64,000 nucleotides of DNA from the NCBI RefSeq assembly GCF_004342285.1, contig NZ_SMCV01000003.1:124001-188000 (forward strand). Reading direction: 5' to 3'. The DNA comes from Klebsiella sp. BIGb0138 (lineage in GTDB: Bacteria; Pseudomonadota; Gammaproteobacteria; Enterobacterales; Enterobacteriaceae). Shown here one piece after another: positions 51,463 through 62,617 of this stretch. A program made the translations under genes and the position numbers. The stretch's first letter is position 1. Each line of letters opens with the position of its first letter. Below the pieces are notes generated by a model, which ran no database searches, was not told where the DNA came from, and saw nothing but the letters and a program-made list of their open reading frames with translations.

Positions 51463-52437
51463 ATGGCATGCGGCGAATTCTCCCTGATTGCCCGTTATTT
51501 TGATCGCGTAAAAAGCAGGCGTCTCGATGTAGAAACCGGCATCGGCGATGACTGCGCTCTCCTGAATATTCCCGATAAAAAAACGCTGGCAATCAGCACC
51601 GACACCCTGGTGGCGGGCAACCATTTCTTACCTGATATCGATCCTGCAGACCTTGCCTATAAGGCGCTGGCGGTCAATCTGAGCGATCTCGCTGCGATGG
51701 GCGCTGAACCGGCGTGGCTGACGCTGGCGCTGACGCTACCGGAGGCGGACGAAGCGTGGCTGGAGTCGTTCAGCGACAGCCTGTTCATGCAGCTTAATTA
51801 TTACGATATGCAGCTGATCGGCGGTGATACGACCCGCGGTCCTCTGTCAATGACCCTGGGTATTCACGGTTTTGTGCCGCCGGGACGCGCCCTGAAGCGC
51901 TCCGGGGCGAAACCCGGCGACTGGATTTATGTTACCGGCACCCCCGGCGATAGCGCCGCGGGGCTGGCTATTTTGCAGGATCGGCTGGTGGTGGAATCGG
52001 CGGCCGACGCCGATTATCTGCTGGCGCGCCATTTACGCCCGCTGCCGCGGGTACTGCAAGGTCAGGCGCTGCGCGATCTGGCCAGCTCGGCTATCGATCT
52101 TTCCGACGGCCTGATTGCCGATCTCGGCCATATCCTGAAGGCCAGCGGCTGCGGCGCGCGGATCGATCTCGACGCGCTGCCGCTATCCGATGCGCTGCTG
52201 CGCCAGGTTGCGCCGGAGCAGGCGCTGCGCTGGGCGCTGGCGGGCGGCGAAGACTATGAACTGTGCTTTACCGTCCCGGAGCTGAACCGCGGCGCGCTCG
52301 ATGTGGCAATCGGCCAGCTCGGCGCGCGCTTTACCTGCATTGGGCAGGTGGGAGCCGAAGCGGACGGTTTGCAGCTGCTGCAGGCCGGCAAGCCGGTTCA
52401 GCTGGATTTAAAGGGGTACGATCATTTTGGTGCGTAG
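51463..52437 (+). CDS. thiL: Thiamine-monophosphate kinase
   Basis: A 324-residue kinase that makes thiamine diphosphate from the monophosphate. The N-terminal [20 protein letters not shown] (metal/nucleotide Asp), [18 protein letters not shown], and GGDTTRG are typical. It overlaps pgpA by 11 bases. Confidence 0.97.
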   Translation: MACGEFSLIARYFDRVKSRRLDVETGIGDDCALLNIPDKKTLAISTDTLVAGNHFLPDIDPADLAYKALAVNLSDLAAMGAEPAWLTLALTLPEADEAWLESFSDSLFMQLNYYDMQLIGGDTTRGPLSMTLGIHGFVPPGRALKRSGAKPGDWIYVTGTPGDSAAGLAILQDRLVVESAADADYLLARHLRPLPRVLQGQALRDLASSAIDLSDGLIADLGHILKASGCGARIDLDALPLSDALLRQVAPEQALRWALAGGEDYELCFTVPELNRGALDVAIGQLGARFTCIGQVGAEADGLQLLQAGKPVQLDLKGYDHFGA

Positions 52438-52933
52438 TAAAGATGTGGCAAAAAGCCGGCTCAATATGCTTAATCCCTGGCATTTGCTGGCGACCGGTTT
52501 TGGCAGCGGTTTAAGTCCCGTCGTGCCCGGTACGATGGGCTCGCTGGCGGCGATTCCGTTCTGGTATCTGATGACCTTTCTCCCCTGGCAGCTCTATTCG
52601 CTGGTGGTGATGATGAGCATCTGTATCGGGGTCTATATCTGCCATCGCACGGCGAAGGATATGGGCACCCACGATCACGGCAGCATCGTCTGGGATGAAT
52701 TTGTCGGTATGTGGATAACCCTGATGGCGCTGCCGACCCTCGACTGGCAATGGGTGGCCGCCGGGTTCGCGATCTTCCGTATTTTCGATATGTGGAAACC
52801 GTGGCCGATTCGCTGGTTTGACCGCAATATTCACGGTGGGATGGGAATTATGGTCGACGATATCGTCGCCGGGGTGATTTCCGCAGGGGTGCTGTACGTG
52901 ATTGGCCACCACTGGCCGATCGGCCTTTTCTGA
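52427..52933 (+). CDS. pgpA: Phosphatidylglycerophosphatase A
   Basis: An inner-membrane phosphatase that removes the phosphate from phosphatidylglycerophosphate to give phosphatidylglycerol. Several hydrophobic helices and the conserved [35 protein letters not shown] and WFDRN stretches are present. The E. coli ATG position reads ACG here, so initiation probably uses TTG 52427 or GTG 52430; AAGGGG at 52411-52416 is a suitable ribosome site. The overlap with thiL suggests coupling. Confidence 0.93.
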   Translation: MVRSKDVAKSRLNMLNPWHLLATGFGSGLSPVVPGTMGSLAAIPFWYLMTFLPWQLYSLVVMMSICIGVYICHRTAKDMGTHDHGSIVWDEFVGMWITLMALPTLDWQWVAAGFAIFRIFDMWKPWPIRWFDRNIHGGMGIMVDDIVAGVISAGVLYVIGHHWPIGLF

Positions 52934-52940
52934 TGCCGGT

Positions 52941-52994
52941 ACTCCGGCGGCGTTACGCAACCGGAGTGTCGTTCCCCGGGCGGGTCGCCCGGGG
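52941..52994. terminator. Two hairpins between convergent pgpA and yajO
   Basis: ACTCCGG (52941-52947)/CCGGAGT (52961-52967) is followed by a perfect CCCCGGGCG-GGT-CGCCCGGGG stem (52974-52994). Neither has a T-run. They probably separate the two transcripts. Confidence 0.55.
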
Positions 52995-53002
52995 CGGCAA
53001 TA

Positions 53003-53977
53003 TCATTTAAAGCCGACAATCGGGTGCGGCTGGTACGGCGCTTCCAGCTTCGCCACCTGCTCGGGGGTTAGCGTTAAATCCACCGCCCCCAGCAGTTCGT
53101 CGAGTTGCTCCTGGCGGGATGCCCCGACGATCGGCGCGGCGACGCCGGGTTTGCTCAGCAGCCAGGCCAGCGCCACCTGCGCGCGGTTGGCTCCCAGTTC
53201 TTCCGCCACGTCGGCAAGATTCTGCGCAATCTGCGCATCGTTTTCATCGGTGGCGCTGTAGAGCGTTTTGCCAAACTCATCGGACACCAGACGCGCGGTG
53301 GTTTCGCCCCACGGGCGGGTTAAGCGGCCCCGCGCCAGCGGACTCCACGGGATCACCGACACGCCGGCGCGCCGGCACAGCGGCAGCATCTCGTTTTCTT
53401 CCTCGCGATAGATCAGGTTGTAATGATCCTGCATGGTTACAAAGCGCGCCCAGCCGTTACGCTGCTGCAGCTCGAGGGCCTGGGCAAACTGCCGGGCATG
53501 CATCGATGAGGCGCCGATATAGCGCGCTTTACCCGCTTTTACCACCTCATCCAGCGCTGCCAGCGTCTCTTCGATCGGCGTGGTGTAATCCCAGCGGTGG
53601 ATTTGCAGCAGGTCGACATATTCCATGCCTAAACGTCGCAGGCTGTCGTCGATAGAACGCAGAATTTGCCCGCGGGAGAGGCCTTCCGGCAGATCGCCGA
53701 CCTGGTGATAAACTTTGGTGGCCACCACAACCTCATCGCGACGGGCGAAGTCGCGCAGCGCGCGGCCGACGATCTCTTCGCTACTGCCGTCTGAGTAGCT
53801 GTTGGCCGTATCGAAGAAGTTGATGCCGCCTTCCAGCGCGCGCTGAATCAACGGGCGGCTACTCTCTTCAGGCAAGGTCCAGGCGTGTTTACCCCGATCC
53901 GGCTCACCAAAGGTCATGCAGCCGAGACACAATCGGGAAACCCGCAGGTTGGTTGATTCTGGCGTGATGTATTGCAT
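53003..53977 (-). CDS. yajO: Aldo-keto reductase YajO
   Basis: A 324-residue TIM-barrel NADPH oxidoreductase. Asp and Tyr of the active site are in FDTANSYSDGSSEE, Lys in VATKVYH, and His in LQIHRWDY. In E. coli YajO can make 1-deoxyxylulose 5-phosphate from ribulose 5-phosphate, which fits the position next to dxs on the same strand (about 64 bases apart). Confidence 0.93.
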   Translation of the reverse strand: MQYITPESTNLRVSRLCLGCMTFGEPDRGKHAWTLPEESSRPLIQRALEGGINFFDTANSYSDGSSEEIVGRALRDFARRDEVVVATKVYHQVGDLPEGLSRGQILRSIDDSLRRLGMEYVDLLQIHRWDYTTPIEETLAALDEVVKAGKARYIGASSMHARQFAQALELQQRNGWARFVTMQDHYNLIYREEENEMLPLCRRAGVSVIPWSPLARGRLTRPWGETTARLVSDEFGKTLYSATDENDAQIAQNLADVAEELGANRAQVALAWLLSKPGVAAPIVGASRQEQLDELLGAVDLTLTPEQVAKLEAPYQPHPIVGFK

Positions 53978-54041
53978 TGATATGCTCCTGCTATGCGCTA
54001 AAAAAGGTTTCTTTTAAGCATAGCAGGAGCCGTTGCGAGGG

Positions 54042-55904
54042 TTATGCGAGCCAGGCCGTGATTTTGGCTTCGATGCCGGCGGCATCAAGTCCGAGATCGG
54101 CACGCACTTCTTCCTGAGTCCCCTGCGGGATAAAGAAGTCCGGCAGGCCGATATTCAGCACCGGAACCGCGCGGCGGTGCGCCATCAGTAGCTCGTTCAC
54201 TCCGCTGCCCGCGCCGCCCATAATGGCATTCTCTTCCAGGGTCACCAGCACGTCGTGTTCGCTGGCCAGCTGCAAAATCAGAGCATGGTCCAGCGGCTTC
54301 ACGAAACGCATATCGACCAGGGTGGCGTTGAGTTTTTCCGCCACCTGGGCGGCTTCCGGCAGCAGGGTGCCGAAGTTGAGGATCGCAACTTTTTCGCCGC
54401 TGCGCTTAACGACGCCTTTGCCGATGGGCAGCGAAGCCAGCGGTTCCAGCGTGGCGCCGGTACCCGTACCGCGTGGGTAGCGGACTGCGCTGGGACCGTC
54501 GTTATAGTGATAGCCGGTATACAGCATCTGGCGGCACTCGTTCTCGTCGCTTGGCGTCATGATCACCATTTCCGGGATGCAGCGCAGGAAGGAGAGATCG
54601 AAGGCGCCCTGGTGCGTTTGCCCATCGGCGCCGACGATACCGGCGCGGTCGATGGCGAACAGGACCGGCAGCTTCTGGATGGCAACGTCGTGAATCACCT
54701 GATCGTAGGCGCGCTGCAGGAAGGTGGAGTAAATCGCCACCACCGGCTTATAGTCACCGATCGCCAGCCCGGCGGCGAAGGTGACCGCGTGCTGCTCGGC
54801 AATTGCCACATCGAAATACTGGTCGGGATATTTCCTGGAAAACTCGACCATGCCGGAACCTTCGCGCATGGCCGGGGTGACCGCCATCAGCTTGCGGTCC
54901 TGCGCCGCCGTTTCGCACAGCCAGTCGCCGAAAATTTTCGAATAGGAGGGCAGGCCGCCGCTGCTTTTCGGCAGCACGCCGCTGGTGTGATCGAATTTAG
55001 GCACCGCGTGGAAGGTAATCGGGTCCTTTTCCGCCGGCTCATAGCCGCGACCTTTTTTGGTCATAATATGCAGGAACTGCGGCCCTTTCAGGTCGCGCAT
55101 ATTTTTCAGCGTGTTAACCAGACCGAGCACATCGTGGCCGTCTACCGGGCCGATGTAGTTAAAGCCCAGCTCTTCAAACAGGGTACCGGGAACGACCATC
55201 CCTTTGAGATGTTCTTCGGTGCGTTTGAGCAGCTCTTTAATCGGCGGTACGCCGGAGAAGACTTTCTTCCCGCCTTCGCGCAGGGTCGAGTACAGCTTGC
55301 CGGAGAGCAGCTGCGCCAGATGATTATTCAGCGCGCCGACGTTCTCGGAAATCGACATTTCGTTGTCGTTGAGGACCACCAGCAGGTCGGGTTTAATATC
55401 GCCGGCGTGGTTCATGGCTTCAAAGGCCATGCCAGCGGTAATGGCGCCATCGCCGATGACGCAGACCGCGCGACGCTGCTTGTCTTCTTTCGCCGCGGCA
55501 ATCGCCACCCCAATGCCTGCAGAAATGGAGGTCGATGAGTGGCCGACGCTCAGGACGTCATATTCGCTTTCGCCGCGCCACGGGAACGGATGCAGCCCGC
55601 CTTTCTGCCGGATGGTGCCGATTTTATCGCGGCGCCCGGTCAGAATTTTATGCGGGTAGGCCTGGTGGCCGACGTCCCAGATTAAACGGTCAAACGGGGT
55701 ATTATAGACATAGTGCAGCGCCACGGTCAGTTCGACCGTGCCGAGGCCGGAGGCAAAATGCCCGCTGGAACGGCTGACGCTGTCCAGCAGGTAACGCCGT
55801 AGTTCGTCGCACAGTTTCGGCAGGCTATCTTTCGGCAACAAACGCAACTCCTGGGTGGAATCCACCAGCGCCAGGGTCGGGTATTTGGCAATATCAAAAC
55901 TCAT
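54042..55904 (-). CDS. dxs: 1-deoxy-D-xylulose-5-phosphate synthase
   Basis: A 620-residue thiamine diphosphate enzyme that condenses pyruvate and glyceraldehyde 3-phosphate, the entry step of the non-mevalonate isoprenoid route and a source for thiamine and pyridoxal. The ThDP motif [18 protein letters not shown] is followed by NDNEMSI. The transketolase-type middle has [13 protein letters not shown] and [15 protein letters not shown]. It lies 18 bases behind ispA in one operon. Confidence 0.98.
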   Translation of the reverse strand: MSFDIAKYPTLALVDSTQELRLLPKDSLPKLCDELRRYLLDSVSRSSGHFASGLGTVELTVALHYVYNTPFDRLIWDVGHQAYPHKILTGRRDKIGTIRQKGGLHPFPWRGESEYDVLSVGHSSTSISAGIGVAIAAAKEDKQRRAVCVIGDGAITAGMAFEAMNHAGDIKPDLLVVLNDNEMSISENVGALNNHLAQLLSGKLYSTLREGGKKVFSGVPPIKELLKRTEEHLKGMVVPGTLFEELGFNYIGPVDGHDVLGLVNTLKNMRDLKGPQFLHIMTKKGRGYEPAEKDPITFHAVPKFDHTSGVLPKSSGGLPSYSKIFGDWLCETAAQDRKLMAVTPAMREGSGMVEFSRKYPDQYFDVAIAEQHAVTFAAGLAIGDYKPVVAIYSTFLQRAYDQVIHDVAIQKLPVLFAIDRAGIVGADGQTHQGAFDLSFLRCIPEMVIMTPSDENECRQMLYTGYHYNDGPSAVRYPRGTGTGATLEPLASLPIGKGVVKRSGEKVAILNFGTLLPEAAQVAEKLNATLVDMRFVKPLDHALILQLASEHDVLVTLEENAIMGGAGSGVNELLMAHRRAVPVLNIGLPDFFIPQGTQEEVRADLGLDAAGIEAKITAWLA

Positions 55905-55922
55905 CAGAGACTCATTTATTGT

Positions 55923-56822
55923 TTATTTATCGCGCTGAATTATGTAATTCGCGAGCGCTTCCAGTGCCGTAGTATCCAGAGATTGCGCGGCCAGGTCATT
56001 GAGCGACCGGCGGGCGTCTTCTATCAGGTCATGCGCTTTTTTGCGGGCTTGCTCCAGTCCCAGAAGCGCGGGGTAAGTGCTTTTGCCTAACTGCTGGTCG
56101 GCTCCCTGACGTTTGCCAAGGGTCGCAGTATCCCCTACCACGTCAAGAATGTCATCCTGGACCTGGAAGGCGAGACCGATATTTTGCGCAAAGCGATCGA
56201 GCGCCGGCAGGGCCGTACGGCCGCGTTCACCCGCGCTGAATGCTCCCATGCGCACCGCCGCGCAGATGAGCGCGCCGGTTTTATGGCGATGGATACGCTC
56301 CAGCGCCTGCAGGTCTACCTGCTGGCCTTCTGCTTGCAAATCCAACGCCTGTCCGCCGCACATGCCGGCCACGCCGCTGGCGTGCGCCAGCTCGGAGACC
56401 ATCGCCAGGCGATCGCTGTCCGGCACTTCGGGCATTGGCGCATCACTCAGTATAGAAAACGCCAGCGTTTGTAGCGCGTCTCCGGCGAGAATTGCGTTCG
56501 CTTCGCCAAATTTAATATGGCAGGTCGGCAAACCGCGACGCAGATCGTCATCGTCCATGGCGGGCAGATCGTCATGCATCAGAGAGTAAGCATGTATGCA
56601 TTCGACGGCGGCGGCCGGCGCATCCAGCGTCGTGCGGCTGACGCCGAACATCTCGCCGGTGGCATAAACCAGGAAGGGGCGCAGGCGTTTGCCGCCTAAT
56701 AATGCGCCATACTGCATAGCTTCAACCAGTGGAGTGTTCTGAAAAGGCAGCGGTGCGAGAAAACGGCGCAGCGCCTCGTTGGCCTGTTCAACACAAGTCT
56801 GTAATTGTTGCGAGAAATCCAT
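55923..56822 (-). CDS. ispA: Farnesyl diphosphate synthase
   Basis: A 299-residue prenyl transferase that makes C15 farnesyl diphosphate. Both Asp-rich motifs are there: DDLPAMDDDD (about residue 84) and QVQDDILDVVGD (about 220). GKRLRPFLVY near residue 45 is the IPP-binding site. It follows xseB with no gap. Confidence 0.98.
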   Translation of the reverse strand: MDFSQQLQTCVEQANEALRRFLAPLPFQNTPLVEAMQYGALLGGKRLRPFLVYATGEMFGVSRTTLDAPAAAVECIHAYSLMHDDLPAMDDDDLRRGLPTCHIKFGEANAILAGDALQTLAFSILSDAPMPEVPDSDRLAMVSELAHASGVAGMCGGQALDLQAEGQQVDLQALERIHRHKTGALICAAVRMGAFSAGERGRTALPALDRFAQNIGLAFQVQDDILDVVGDTATLGKRQGADQQLGKSTYPALLGLEQARKKAHDLIEDARRSLNDLAAQSLDTTALEALANYIIQRDK

Positions 56823-57065
56823 TTATTCAGCGTCCGGCGTAAAAGGCGTTAGCGGGCTATCCTCACTGTCGGCCAGCAGAATTTGTACGCGCTGCTCGGC
56901 CTGCTGCAGTTTGCTCTGCCCCTGACGCGCGAGCTGCACGCCGCGCTCAAATTCGCTGAGCGCCTCTTCTAACGGCAGAGCGCCGCTTTCCAGACGGTTA
57001 ACAATCTGCTCCAGCTCGCCCAGGGCGGTTTCAAAGCTGGCCGGGGCCTCATTTTTCTTTGGCAT
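56823..57065 (-). CDS. xseB: Exodeoxyribonuclease VII small subunit
   Basis: An 80-residue helical protein that binds XseA to form exonuclease VII. The conserved [26 protein letters not shown] is given here by its core [19 protein letters not shown]. It is the first gene of xseB-ispA-dxs, with ispA starting on the base next to the xseB stop. Confidence 0.97.
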   Translation of the reverse strand: MPKKNEAPASFETALGELEQIVNRLESGALPLEEALSEFERGVQLARQGQSKLQQAEQRVQILLADSEDSPLTPFTPDAE

Positions 57066-57352
57066 AGTGAATATAGACTCTTGTAATGTCGCGACACCAA
57101 TATGGTAACCAGGTCACGTGGTTAAGCAAATATACACGTCATTCTTTCGCGGCGCCGTAGCCGATGGTGGCAACCCGCGGCGCGCGCCTGCCGCCTTGAG
57201 CGAACCTGAATGATTTTGTGTAAAACGCGCAATGCGAGGCGTAATGCACTCAATGGTGATATACTGCGCTCCCTGGATGCAGGCACCGCGGTGCACTGCA
57301 GTACAACTTTTGCTTAAAGCCCCATCGGGCTTGCCAACGAACTATTGTCGCC

Positions 57353-58801
57353 ATGAAGTTTATCATTAAATTGTTCCCGGAAATCACCATCAAAAGCCAA
57401 TCCGTGAGATTGCGCTTCATTAAAATCTTAACCGGGAACATTCGTAACGTTCTCAAAAACTATGATGAGACGCTTGCCGTCGTTCGTCATTGGGATCATA
57501 TCGAAGTTCGCGCGAAAGACGAAAATCAGCGTCCGATTATTCGCGACGCGCTGACCCGAATCCCAGGTATCCACCATATTCTGGAAGTCGAAGACGTTCC
57601 GTTCACCTCCCTGCACGATATTTTTGAGAAAACGCTGCCGCTGTGGCGCGAGGCTCTGGAAGGCAAAACCTTCTGCGTGCGCGTAAAACGTCGTGGTAAG
57701 CATGAATTTACCTCTATCGAGGTGGAACGCTACGTCGGCGGCGGCCTGAACCAGCATATTGAAACGGCGCGCGTGAAGCTGACTGACCCGGATGTTACGG
57801 TCAATCTGGAAATTGAAAACGATCGTCTGCTGCTGGTGAAAGGGCGTTATGAAGGGATCGGCGGCTTCCCGATCGGCACCCAGGAAGACGTGCTATCGCT
57901 GATTTCCGGCGGTTTCGATTCCGGCGTGTCCAGCTACATGCTGATGCGTCGCGGCTGTCGCGTGCACTACTGCTTCTTTAATCTCGGCGGCGCGGCGCAT
58001 GAAATCGGCGTTCGCCAGGTGGCGCACTATCTGTGGAACCGCTTCGGCAGCTCCCACCGCGTGCGCTTCGTGGCGATTAATTTCGAGCCGGTAGTGGGCG
58101 AGATCCTCGAAAAAGTCGACGACGGCCAGATGGGCGTGGTGTTGAAACGCATGATGGTCCGCGCGGCATCGAAAGTGGCCGAGCGCTACGGCGTGCAGGC
58201 GCTGGTTACCGGCGAAGCGTTGGGCCAGGTCTCCAGCCAGACCCTGACCAACCTGCGTCTGATCGACAATGTCTCCGATACGCTGATCCTGCGTCCGCTG
58301 ATTTCTCACGATAAAGAGCACATCATCGACCTGGCGCGGGAAATCGGTACCGAAGATTTTGCCCGCACCATGCCGGAGTATTGCGGCGTGATCTCGAAGA
58401 GCCCGACCGTGAAAGCGGTGAAGGCGAAGATTGAAGCGGAAGAGGAAAATTTCGACTTCAGCATCCTCGATAAAGTGGTTGAGGAGGCGAATAACGTGGA
58501 TATTCGCGAAATCGCCCAGCAGACCCAGCAGGACGTGGTGGAAGTTGAGACCGTGACCGGGTTTGGCCCGAACGACGTGATTCTCGATATTCGCTCTATT
58601 GACGAGCAGGATGATAAGCCGCTTAAGGTAGAGGGTGTCGACGTGGTTTCCTTACCGTTCTACAAGCTGAGCACCAAATTTGGCGAGCTTGACCAGAGCA
58701 AAACCTGGCTGCTGTGGTGTGAGCGTGGCGTGATGAGCCGTCTGCAGGCGCTGTATCTGCGCGAGCAGGGCTTTGAGAACGTGAAGGTTTACCGCCCGTA
58801 A
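57353..58801 (+). CDS. thiI: tRNA 4-thiouridine synthase / thiamine sulfur transferase ThiI
   Basis: A 482-residue enzyme with an N-terminal ferredoxin-like and THUMP region (to about 170), a PP-loop ATPase ([16 protein letters not shown]) and a C-terminal rhodanese domain. The two key cysteines are visible: Cys344 in [10 protein letters not shown] and the rhodanese Cys456 in [11 protein letters not shown]. It is divergent from xseB across 287 bases, which hold GC-rich inverted repeats but no gene. Confidence 0.97.
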   Translation: MKFIIKLFPEITIKSQSVRLRFIKILTGNIRNVLKNYDETLAVVRHWDHIEVRAKDENQRPIIRDALTRIPGIHHILEVEDVPFTSLHDIFEKTLPLWREALEGKTFCVRVKRRGKHEFTSIEVERYVGGGLNQHIETARVKLTDPDVTVNLEIENDRLLLVKGRYEGIGGFPIGTQEDVLSLISGGFDSGVSSYMLMRRGCRVHYCFFNLGGAAHEIGVRQVAHYLWNRFGSSHRVRFVAINFEPVVGEILEKVDDGQMGVVLKRMMVRAASKVAERYGVQALVTGEALGQVSSQTLTNLRLIDNVSDTLILRPLISHDKEHIIDLAREIGTEDFARTMPEYCGVISKSPTVKAVKAKIEAEEENFDFSILDKVVEEANNVDIREIAQQTQQDVVEVETVTGFGPNDVILDIRSIDEQDDKPLKVEGVDVVSLPFYKLSTKFGELDQSKTWLLWCERGVMSRLQALYLREQGFENVKVYRP

Positions 58802-58815
58802 AGCGCGAACAATCA

Positions 58816-58858
58816 CGGTCATCCCGGATAAGGCTCTCCTGCCTTGTCCGGGCGACCG
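58816..58858. repeat. REP-like palindrome between thiI and yajL
   Basis: CCCGGATAAGG (58823-58833) pairs with CCTTGTCCGGG (58842-58852) with one mismatch, with outer CGGTC/GACCG. Location between convergent genes and the GCCGGATAAGG-type core fit an enterobacterial repetitive extragenic palindrome. Confidence 0.65.
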
Positions 58859-58868
58859 CCTCGGCAAA

Positions 58869-59462
58869 TCAGGCTTCGTAGTAGTTATAAATTCCCGCCG
58901 CCATCACCAGCTGTGAAGCGACCTCATGGGCCTTTTCGCGACTCACCAGCAGGTCGATCATTTTAAGTGCAAAATCAATCGATGTTCCCGGCCCCTGGCT
59001 GGTGAGCAGGTTGACCCGTGGGTCCCAGACCACACGCTTATCCTGCCACTGTTCGGCGGGGATCTGCTCCTTCAACGCCGGAAAGCCGGTCATATTGCCG
59101 ATCGGGAAAAGATTATGCGGAACCAGCACGGTAGCGGCAGCCGCGCAGATCGCGGCGACAATCCGCCCGGAGAGATGAAACTGCCTGACCGTCTCTACCA
59201 GCAGCGGGCTATCGCGGAAGTATTCCGCGCCCTTAATGCCGCCGGGAAGGACGATCATGTCATAGTCACCGTCAGCGACTTCGACCAGCGGCGCATCGGC
59301 CAGCAGTTTGACCCCCCGCGAGCAGACGATGGTCAGGCCGCCATCGCTGGCGACGCTGGCGGTGGTAACCTGCACGCCGCCGCGAACTAATAAATCCATC
59401 GTGGTGACCGCTTCGGTCTCTTCGCTACCAGGGGCGAGGCAAATCAGTGCCGACGCGCTCAT
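58869..59462 (-). CDS. yajL: Protein/nucleotide deglycase-chaperone YajL (DJ-1 family)
   Basis: A 197-residue DJ-1/PfpI-fold protein linked to oxidative-stress protection and repair of glycated proteins. The reactive Cys lies in [12 protein letters not shown] (about residue 106) with Glu in GSEETEAVT. The start at 59462 is chosen because GGAG lies at a good distance; ATG 59468 is too close to it. It overlaps the end of panE by 38 bases. Confidence 0.94.
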   Translation of the reverse strand: MSASALICLAPGSEETEAVTTMDLLVRGGVQVTTASVASDGGLTIVCSRGVKLLADAPLVEVADGDYDMIVLPGGIKGAEYFRDSPLLVETVRQFHLSGRIVAAICAAAATVLVPHNLFPIGNMTGFPALKEQIPAEQWQDKRVVWDPRVNLLTSQGPGTSIDFALKMIDLLVSREKAHEVASQLVMAAGIYNYYEA

Positions 59463-60336
59463 ATTCATTCTCCTTATGCTTTACCAGTTCAAACAAGCGG
59501 GCGTTTTCCGGTACGGCAAGGCCGTGGGCGCGGGCGCGCTTCAGCAGAAAACCGGTGATATAGTCGATTTCCGTGTGTCGCTGCGCGCGAATATCCTGCA
59601 ACATCGAAGAGATATTTTCTGCCGTACTTTCAATTACCTGATGGACATAAAATAGCAGGTTTTCTGCTGAAGTATGAATACCTTCGCGCTCCATGACCGC
59701 GGCTACCTCGCCACAGAGGGTGGCTACCTCCTGCGGATAGTCGCGTAAATCGCCGTTGCGGCACTCTTTTAGCGCGGTCAGCGGGTTAATCACGCAGTTG
59801 ACCGCCAGCTTGCTCCACGCGGCCGGGCGGATATTATTGTGCCAGGCGACATCCGGCAGGAGGCTTTGCAGAATATCGGCAAGGTAGCTGTAATCCTCGG
59901 GATACTCTTTTGCCGGGCCGATATGGGTGGTGCCGTTGGCAACATGAACGATAACGTTGCCGTCGCGGCGCGCGGCCTGGGTGGTTGAGCCCAACAGCAG
60001 CGGCTGCCGGACGCCTTTGAGTTCATCGACGGTGCCCATGCCATTATGGATAAGCAGAATCGGCGATGTCACGGGCAGAGTTTCGGCGAGATTTTTTACC
60101 GCGTTGGAGACCTGCCAGGCTTTTAACGTTACCAGCAGCAGGTCGCTGCTGGCGAGAAAATCGGGATCGTTAGCGGTTAACGATTCATTAAAAATAGTGC
60201 CGTCCGTCTCGATCAGGTTGACGCTACAGAAGGGTTGTGGAACCCGTAGCCAGCCCTGGACTTCATGTCCGTGTTTGCACAGCGCGGTGAGCCAGAGTTG
60301 CCCCAGTGCACCGCATCCGAGTACGGTTACTTTCAT
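59425..60336 (-). CDS. panE: 2-dehydropantoate 2-reductase
   Basis: A 303-residue NADPH enzyme that makes pantoate for coenzyme A. N-terminal Rossmann motif [11 protein letters not shown], catalytic Lys in [16 protein letters not shown], and Glu in the C-terminal half. The gene lies upstream of yajL on the same strand; the 38-base overlap suggests joint translation. Confidence 0.96.
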   Translation of the reverse strand: MKVTVLGCGALGQLWLTALCKHGHEVQGWLRVPQPFCSVNLIETDGTIFNESLTANDPDFLASSDLLLVTLKAWQVSNAVKNLAETLPVTSPILLIHNGMGTVDELKGVRQPLLLGSTTQAARRDGNVIVHVANGTTHIGPAKEYPEDYSYLADILQSLLPDVAWHNNIRPAAWSKLAVNCVINPLTALKECRNGDLRDYPQEVATLCGEVAAVMEREGIHTSAENLLFYVHQVIESTAENISSMLQDIRAQRHTEIDYITGFLLKRARAHGLAVPENARLFELVKHKENEYERVGTDLPRPW

Positions 60337-60535
60337 TATTCCTCCTCACCTGCGACTACCTCAGGCATTCATAGCTAAAGTATATACTCGTTGTTCTGAC
60401 GGCTGCAGCCCTCTCATCTGCGCCCTGGCCGGGCATTGAGCAGGGCATCATCGGCTATGCTTGCCGGATAACCAGTTGAGTTATGTCGCGTTGCGGGTAT
60501 TATGCAACGCAAAAGAAACAGAAGGAGAGGAAAAG

Positions 60536-61027
60536 ATGCCATCTTTCGATATTGTCTCTGAAGTCGATCTTCAGGAAGTTCGAAACGCCGTAGAGAATGC
60601 GACCCGTGAAGTGGAGTCGCGTTTTGATTTTCGTAACGTTGAAGCGAGCTTCGAACTGAACGAAAAAAACGAGACCATCAAGGTCCTCAGCGAATCTGAT
60701 TTCCAGATTAACCAGCTGCTGGATATTCTGCGCGCTAAGCTGTTAAAACGCGGCATTGAAGGCAGTTCTATCGAAGTGCCGGATGAGTTCGTGCACAGCG
60801 GGAAAACCTGGTTCGTCGATGCCAAACTGAAGCAGGGGATTGAGAGCGCGACGCAGAAAAAAATCGTCAAGCTGATCAAAGACAGCAAGCTGAAGGTGCA
60901 GGCGCAAATTCAGGGCGAAGAGATTCGCGTCACCGGTAAGGCGCGCGACGACCTGCAGGCGGTTATGGCGCTGGTGCGCGGCGGCGACCTGGGACAGCCG
61001 TTCCAGTTCAAAAACTTCCGCGACTAA
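60536..61027 (+). CDS. yajQ: Nucleotide-binding protein YajQ (UPF0234)
   Basis: A 163-residue two-domain protein that binds nucleotides; relatives bind cyclic di-GMP. The start [19 protein letters not shown] at 60536 follows AGAAGGAGAGG; the earlier open frame from 60461 is not conserved. The end [19 protein letters not shown] is typical. It is convergent with yajR, with a terminator between them. Confidence 0.96.
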   Translation: MPSFDIVSEVDLQEVRNAVENATREVESRFDFRNVEASFELNEKNETIKVLSESDFQINQLLDILRAKLLKRGIEGSSIEVPDEFVHSGKTWFVDAKLKQGIESATQKKIVKLIKDSKLKVQAQIQGEEIRVTGKARDDLQAVMALVRGGDLGQPFQFKNFRD

Positions 61028-61070
61028 GCCGGGTCTGCGCAGGCGTATCATCTGTAAACGTCGGCCAATA

Positions 61071-61098
61071 AAAAAGCGGGGAGTTCCCCGCTTTTTTT
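61071..61098. terminator. Bidirectional terminator between yajQ and yajR
   Basis: GCGGGG and CCCCGC (61076-61091) with a 4-base loop are flanked by A-runs and T-runs on both sides. Confidence 0.92.
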
Positions 61099-62461
61099 AT
61101 ACCCCTTTGATGGCCTGCTCAATTTCAAAGCGGTTGGTCACCTTGCTGTCGATTTTGATATACACCGAACGTTCGTCGGGCACCACCAGAACCTGTTTGA
61201 CGCCATCTGTACTCTGCAGACGCTCCTGCAGCGCGCGATCGGCCACCACATCATCGGGAATTTCGACCCGCAGGCTGCTGACGTACGGCGGTTCGCTCAT
61301 CGTCCCGGCAACCAGCAGCCACAGCATCGCCAGCAGCGCGCCGAGCAGGAACACGGTTTGGGAATCAAAGAAACCATCAACCCAACCGCCGAGTGAGCCG
61401 CCAATCGCTACCCCAAGGAACTGGCTGGTCGAATAGATGCCCATGGCGGTCCCTTTGTAGCCGGCCGGCGACTCTTTGCTGATTAAGGAAGGCAGCAGCG
61501 CTTCCAGCAGGTTAAAGGCGAGGAAGAACAGCTGAACGCCCGCTACCAGCTCCCAGAAATAGCCGCCTGCGCCCCACAGGACAATTTCGGCCACCAGCAG
61601 CAGCGCGACGCAAAACAGGAACACGTGTTTCATCTTGCGCTTCACTTCGGCATAGATGATAAACGGCACCACTGAGACAAAGGAAATCAGCATGGTGACC
61701 AGGTAAATTTTCCAGTGTTCGGCGGCGGGGAAACCGGCGGCCTCCAGCTGACCAGGCAGGGCCACAAAGGTGGACATCAGCATGATGTGCAGGCACATAA
61801 TGCCGAAGTTAAGCTTCAGCAGCTTTGGCTCGGCAAGGACTTTGCTAAAGCAGCCTTTGACCATCCCTGATTCACGGTTCAGCACATGATTATGGCTGTT
61901 GGGCACCACCCATAGCGTCAGCAGGATACCGATCGCCGCCAGGATGGCGATCATCCAGAACAGCGCGTGCAGGCCCAGCTGATGGGTGATAATCGGCCCC
62001 AGCACCATGGCGATAGCAAAAGTGACGCCGAAGCTGACGCCGATAAAGGCCATCGCCTTGGTGCGGTTCTGTTCGCGGGTTAAATCGGAGAGTAGCGCCA
62101 TGACCGCTGCGGCAATGGCGCCGGAACCCTGCAGCGCGCGGCCGAGGATGATGCCCCAGATGGAGTCGCTCAACGCCGCGATAACGCTGCCGATAACGAA
62201 GATCAACAGGCCGCCGACGATCAGCGGCTTACGACCAATGCGGTCGGAAAGCAGGCCGAACGGAATTTGAAATACCGCCTGAGCCAGACCATAGATACCG
62301 ATAGCGAGGCCAATTAGCGCCTCGCTGGCGCCCTGTAGCGCCATGCCATAGGTGGTCAAAACCGGCAGAACCATAAACATGCCGAGCATACGCAGCGAGA
62401 ATACGGTCCCCAGACCCCAGGTTGCGCGCAGTTCACCTGGCGTCATTTTGTTATCGTTCAT
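61097..62461 (-). CDS. yajR: MFS transporter YajR
   Basis: A 454-residue major facilitator with 12 helices and an extra C-terminal cytosolic ferredoxin-like domain (from about residue 390, with VLVVPDERSVYIKIDSK), as in E. coli YajR. The motif A stretch GLLSDRIGRKPLIVGG is intact. The start MNDNKMTPGE at 62461 corresponds to the E. coli N-terminus; the earlier ATG at 62467 is two codons upstream. Substrate unknown. Confidence 0.95.
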   Translation of the reverse strand: MNDNKMTPGELRATWGLGTVFSLRMLGMFMVLPVLTTYGMALQGASEALIGLAIGIYGLAQAVFQIPFGLLSDRIGRKPLIVGGLLIFVIGSVIAALSDSIWGIILGRALQGSGAIAAAVMALLSDLTREQNRTKAMAFIGVSFGVTFAIAMVLGPIITHQLGLHALFWMIAILAAIGILLTLWVVPNSHNHVLNRESGMVKGCFSKVLAEPKLLKLNFGIMCLHIMLMSTFVALPGQLEAAGFPAAEHWKIYLVTMLISFVSVVPFIIYAEVKRKMKHVFLFCVALLLVAEIVLWGAGGYFWELVAGVQLFFLAFNLLEALLPSLISKESPAGYKGTAMGIYSTSQFLGVAIGGSLGGWVDGFFDSQTVFLLGALLAMLWLLVAGTMSEPPYVSSLRVEIPDDVVADRALQERLQSTDGVKQVLVVPDERSVYIKIDSKVTNRFEIEQAIKGV

Positions 62462-62576
62462 TACCACCTCAATCTAAAAACTGCGACTAGTGTAGTGGTG
62501 GCAGCCAGAAGCGTAAATAAATGTTTGTTTAACAGATATTACGGCTGTGTTGCATGATGAGATAAGCGCGGAAGGA

Positions 62577-62607
62577 ACACAGAAACCAGTGGAGAGACCC
62601 CCACTGG
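62577..62607 (-). terminator. Terminator after the Gfo/Idh/MocA gene
   Basis: On the minus strand CCAGTGG pairs with CCACTGG (62586-62607), followed by TTTCTGTGTT. Confidence 0.6.
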
Positions 62608-62617
62608 CCTACGGCAT

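Noticed and set aside
54255-55538. 427-codon plus-strand frame opposite dxs
   Set aside because: It lies wholly inside dxs on the other strand; the codon bias of GC-rich dxs opens the opposite frame. No ribosome site or domain seen.
58816-58858. Possible CRISPR-like or attachment repeat
   Set aside because: A single palindrome without repeats or spacers; it fits a REP element better.
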